From Nocardia mikamii NBRC 108933 (lineage in GTDB: Bacteria > Actinomycetota > Actinomycetes > Mycobacteriales > Mycobacteriaceae), in NCBI RefSeq assembly GCF_001613505.1, contig NZ_BDCM01000014.1:1-64000 (forward strand): 64,000 nucleotides of DNA. Direction: 5' to 3'. Below, piece after piece: positions 60,880-64,000 of this stretch. How positions within the stretch are numbered: position 1 is the stretch's first letter; each line of letters starts with the position of its first letter. A model generated the notes under the pieces. That model was not told the DNA's origin, did no database searches, and saw only the letters and a program-made list of their open reading frames with translations. The translations under genes were made by a program, and so were the position numbers.

Positions 60880-62373
60880 TCAGTCCACCAATCGCTTCAC
60901 CGCACCGGGCAGATCGCGCGCCCGCCGATACGGCCCCGCCACCGAGGCCGCGTACGGCCGCGCCAGCAGGGTGCGGGCGATCGCTGAGACCTCAGCGGTG
61001 GTGACGGCGTCGATGCGCGCCAGCGTCTCCGAGACGCTGCGGTGATTGCCGTAGCTGAGTTCGCTGCGGCCGATGCGGTTCATCCGAGAGCCGGAATCCT
61101 CGAGGCCCAGCACCAGCCCACCACGCAACGAGCCCTTGGCCCTTGCACATTCGGCGTCGGTGATCCCGTTCGCGGCCACCTCGTCGAGCACCTCGCACGC
61201 CAACGTCGTCACCTCGGCCAGGTTTTCCGGCTGACATCCCAGATAGACCGAGAACGCGCCGGTGTCGGCGAAGGTGTCGACACTGGAGTACACCGAATAC
61301 GCCAGGCCGCGCTCCTCCCGAATCTTCTGGAAGAGACGGGAACTGAGCCCGCCGCCGAGCACGGTGTTCAGCACCGACAGCGGCCAGCGCTTATGCCCTT
61401 CGTGCCGGCCGAACGCGCGCACCCCGAACACCAGATGCGCCTGTTCGCTGTCGCGGTAGGTCCACTGCAGCTGCGGTGACGTGCGCGGGCGGAAGTGGCC
61501 CTCCCGGCGCGGCGCCGGTTCCCGCAACGGATCGAGCCGGTCGGCGAACGCACGCTGCACCAACTCCACGGTGTGTTCGTGCTCGATATTGCCGGCCACC
61601 GCCACCACCATCCGGTCCGGACGATAGCGCCGCAGGTGGAACCCGCGCAGCTGCGCGGCCGTCATCTGCTCGATCGAATCGACGGTGCCGATCACCGGCC
61701 GCCCGATCGGATGATCGCCGAACAGCGCGGTCAGGAACGAGTCGCCGACCAGGTCCTCCGGATCGTCGTCGCGCATCGAGATCTCCTCGAGCACCACCTG
61801 ACGTTCCACGTCGACGTCGACCGGACGGCACAGGCCGTTCAGCACCACATCGGAGACGACGTCGACCGCGAGCGGCAGATCGTCGTCCAGGACGTGCGCG
61901 TAGTAGCAGGTCTGCTCCTTGGCGGTGAACGCGTTGAGTTCTCCGCCGACCGCGTCCACGGCCTCGGCGATGTCCAGCGCCGTCCGAGTAGGGGTCGCCT
62001 TGAACAGCAGGTGCTCCAGGAAATGCGCGGCGCCGGCCACGGTGGGGCCCTCGTCGCGCGAACCCACACCCACCCAGACGCCGATCGATGCCGATCGCAC
62101 GCCGGGCACATGTTCGGTGACCACCCGTAATCCGCCGGGCAGTACCGTACGCCGCACCCCCGTGTCGGAGAACGAACCGTCCTCGGCGAGCACCAGCGAA
62201 GAGCCCCCCTGCTCGAGCGCGAGCAAGGGGGCGTCGGCGCTGGGGGGCTTCGCCGGAGTCCTCGCGCGCGAGGCTTGCTTCGTCTTCGGCGCGCGAGCTG
62301 TGCTGCCCGGCGCGCGCGTCGAAACCGAGGGCTTCGCGGCGCGCGCCGAGGACTTCTTCTTCGTCACATCCAA
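60880..62373 (-). CDS. M16 family zinc metallopeptidase
   Basis: A 497-residue inverzincin peptidase related to mitochondrial processing peptidase. The inverted zinc motif HFLEH is at residues 117-121, with AVDAVGGELNAFTAKEQTCY providing the downstream glutamate. The rest covers the two-lobed M16 fold. Residues 1-60 form a Lys/Ala/Arg-rich extension not normal for the family (about 440 residues usual). It lies five bases after pnp on the same strand, as its mycobacterial counterpart next to gpsI (Rv2782c as I recall). Substrate unknown. Confidence 0.92.
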   Translation of the reverse strand: MDVTKKKSSARAAKPSVSTRAPGSTARAPKTKQASRARTPAKPPSADAPLLALEQGGSSLVLAEDGSFSDTGVRRTVLPGGLRVVTEHVPGVRSASIGVWVGVGSRDEGPTVAGAAHFLEHLLFKATPTRTALDIAEAVDAVGGELNAFTAKEQTCYYAHVLDDDLPLAVDVVSDVVLNGLCRPVDVDVERQVVLEEISMRDDDPEDLVGDSFLTALFGDHPIGRPVIGTVDSIEQMTAAQLRGFHLRRYRPDRMVVAVAGNIEHEHTVELVQRAFADRLDPLREPAPRREGHFRPRTSPQLQWTYRDSEQAHLVFGVRAFGRHEGHKRWPLSVLNTVLGGGLSSRLFQKIREERGLAYSVYSSVDTFADTGAFSVYLGCQPENLAEVTTLACEVLDEVAANGITDAECARAKGSLRGGLVLGLEDSGSRMNRIGRSELSYGNHRSVSETLARIDAVTTAEVSAIARTLLARPYAASVAGPYRRARDLPGAVKRLVD

Positions 62374-62377
62374 CTAT

Positions 62378-64000
62378 TTACTCGGCCGCGGCCTCGGCTG
62401 CAGCCGGAGCCTCGTCGGCGGCGGGGGCGGATGCCTCTGCGGTGTCTTCTTCGGCGACCGGGACCAGCGAGATCTTGCCGCGGTTGTCGATATCGGCGAT
62501 CTCGACGCGGATCTTGTCGCCGACGTTCACCACGTCCTCGACCTTGCCGACCCGCTTGCCGTTGCCCAGCTTCGAGATGTGCACCAGACCGTCGCGGCCC
62601 GGCAGCAGCGACACGAACGCGCCGAAGGCGGTGGTCTTGACGACCGTGCCCAGGAAGCGCTCGCCGACCTTCGGCAGCTGCGGGTTGGCGATGGCGTTGA
62701 TCGCGTCGATCGCGGCCTGCGCCGACGGGCCGTCGGTCGCGCCGACGAACACCGTGCCGTCGTCCTCGATGGAGATGTTGGCGCCGGTGTCCTCGGTGAT
62801 CTGGTTGATGACCTTGCCCTTGGGCCCGATCACCTCGCCGATCTTGTCGACCGGGATCTTGATCGCGGTGACGCGCGGCGCGTAGGGGCTCATCTCGTCC
62901 GGGGTGGCGATGGCCTCGGCCATCACGTCCAGGATGGTCAGGCGCGCGTCGCGAGCCTGGTTCAGCGCACCCGCCAGCACCTTCGACGGAATGCCGTCGA
63001 GCTTGGTGTCCAGCTGCAGCGCGGTGACGAAGTCGCGGGTACCGGCGACCTTGAAGTCCATATCGCCGAAGGCGTCCTCGGCGCCGAGGATGTCGGTCAG
63101 CGCGACATAGCGGGTTTCCGACTCACCGTTGTCGCCGGCGACCTCGTCGGACACCAGACCCATGGCGATACCGGCGACCGGCGACTTCAGCGGCACACCC
63201 GCGTTCAGCAGCGACAGCGTGGAGGCACACACCGAACCCATCGAGGTGGATCCGTTGGAGCCCAGCGCTTCCGACACCTGACGGATGGCGTAGGGGAACT
63301 CCTCCTGGCTCGGCAGCACCGGCACCAGCGCCCGCTCGGCGAGCGCGCCGTGGCCGATCTCGCGCCGCTTGGGCGAGCCGACGCGGCCGGTCTCACCGGT
63401 GGAGAACGGCGGGAAGTTGTAGTGGTGCATATAGCGCTTGCTGGTTTCCGGCCCGAGCGAGTCGACCTGCTGGGCCATCTTCACCATGTCGAGGGTGGTG
63501 ACGCCCAGGATCTGGGTCTCACCGCGCTCGAACAGCGCCGAACCGTGCGCCCGCGGCACCACGGCGACCTCGGCGGACAGCGCCCGGATGTCGGCCAGGC
63601 CACGCCCGTCGATACGGAAGCCGTCGGACAGGATGCGCTGGCGCACAAGCTTCTTGGTGACCGAGCGGAACGCCGCGCCGATCTCTTTCTCGCGGCCCTC
63701 GAAGTCCTCGGCCAGCGCCGAGAGCACCTCGAGCTTGATCTCGTCGATGCGCTCGTCGCGCTCCTGCTTGCCGGCGATCGAGAGCGCCTGGCCCAGCGGG
63801 GTCTTCGCGGTGCCCTCGACGGCGGTGTAGACGTCGTCGGCGTACGGCGGGAAGAGCGGGAACTCCTCGGTGGGCTTGGCGGCGAGCGCGGCCAGGTCGG
63901 CCTGCGCCTTGCACAGCCGGGCGATGAACGGCTTGGCGGCCTCGAGGCCTTCGGCCACAACGGTTTCCGTCGGCGCCTGGGCGCCGCCCTCGACCAGGGC
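62378..64000 (-). CDS. pnp: Polynucleotide phosphorylase (5' end cut by window)
   Basis: The 3' 541 codons of polynucleotide phosphorylase/guanosine pentaphosphate synthetase; the 5' part lies beyond 64000. The second RNase PH-like domain is visible (RVGSPKRREIGHGALAERAL; GSNGSTSMGSVCASTLSLLN), then the KH domain (IPVDKIGEVIGPKGKVINQI) and S1 domain (VGERFLGTVVKTTAFGAFVS; GRDGLVHISKLGNGKRVG). It degrades mRNA phosphorolytically and, in actinomycetes, may also make ppGpp precursors. It ends in an Ala/Glu-rich tail. The M16 peptidase gene follows within five bases. Confidence 0.97.
   Translation of the reverse strand, partial: ALVEGGAQAPTETVVAEGLEAAKPFIARLCKAQADLAALAAKPTEEFPLFPPYADDVYTAVEGTAKTPLGQALSIAGKQERDERIDEIKLEVLSALAEDFEGREKEIGAAFRSVTKKLVRQRILSDGFRIDGRGLADIRALSAEVAVVPRAHGSALFERGETQILGVTTLDMVKMAQQVDSLGPETSKRYMHHYNFPPFSTGETGRVGSPKRREIGHGALAERALVPVLPSQEEFPYAIRQVSEALGSNGSTSMGSVCASTLSLLNAGVPLKSPVAGIAMGLVSDEVAGDNGESETRYVALTDILGAEDAFGDMDFKVAGTRDFVTALQLDTKLDGIPSKVLAGALNQARDARLTILDVMAEAIATPDEMSPYAPRVTAIKIPVDKIGEVIGPKGKVINQITEDTGANISIEDDGTVFVGATDGPSAQAAIDAINAIANPQLPKVGERFLGTVVKTTAFGAFVSLLPGRDGLVHISKLGNGKRVGKVEDVVNVGDKIRVEIADIDNRGKISLVPVAEEDTAEASAPAADEAPAAAEAAAE

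Overview
The window is high-GC actinobacterial chromosome with dense, mostly short-spaced genes, many GTG starts and frequent 4-bp ATGA/GTGA stop-start overlaps. Gene content and order (acyl-CoA dehydrogenase, hflX, dapF, miaA, a DUF349 protein, miaB, recX-recA, DUF3046, pspM-pspA-clgR, pgsA, argA, ftsK, RNase J, dapA, dapB, an M16 peptidase, pnp) match what I recall of the Mycobacterium tuberculosis Rv2720-Rv2783 region. F420-type oxidoreductases and a gluABCD cluster next to recX point to a mycolic-acid actinomycete, most likely Nocardia or a close relative. The genus is an inference.

Layout. 1-12130 is accessory: an Scr1-type regulator / DUF574 methyltransferase / tandem-DUF397 module; a PAP2 phosphatase divergent from a TetR regulator across a 27-bp near-palindrome; a frameshifted gene remnant; a multidrug efflux pump; a CDGSH / HemK2-like methyltransferase / heme-oxygenase-like diiron protein trio; then flavodoxin, proline-rich, small, DJ-1/PfpI and UdgX genes. 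12130-24250 is housekeeping: lipid enzymes, hflX, a dapF-TrmH-miaA operon, a DUF349 protein, and miaB with an in-frame tandem repeat. 24430-28640 carries the glutamate importer gluABCD and two small membrane proteins. 28640-32240 holds an IS remnant, an enlarged recX with three C-terminal modules, and recA with an SOS box.

32340-38080 contains an Lrp-type regulator divergent from an efflux pump, an NTF2-like protein, DUF3046, a GT-B glycosyltransferase and a PIG-L deacetylase. 38290-42540 is the phage-shock (pspM, pspA, clgR) and cinA/pgsA block. 42650-47810 has argA, small enzymes and ftsK. 47940-50880 is the RNase J-dapA pair. 51000-60880 mixes a ribbon-helix-helix protein, a three-gene two-component locus, dapB, an alcohol dehydrogenase, a pentapeptide-repeat membrane protein and an ArsR-regulated exporter. 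The window ends inside pnp, preceded on the chromosome map by the M16 peptidase.

Functional links: DNA damage (recA, recX, udgX), tRNA and ribosome maintenance (miaA, miaB, TrmH-like, hflX), diaminopimelate/lysine synthesis (dapA, dapB, dapF), RNA turnover (RNase J, pnp), and envelope stress (psp genes, pgsA). No tRNA, rRNA or CRISPR array was seen. The most unusual features are the recX architecture, the diiron/CDGSH/methyltransferase trio, the miaB repeat, and the ribbon-helix-helix gene whose start codon lies inside its putative operator.
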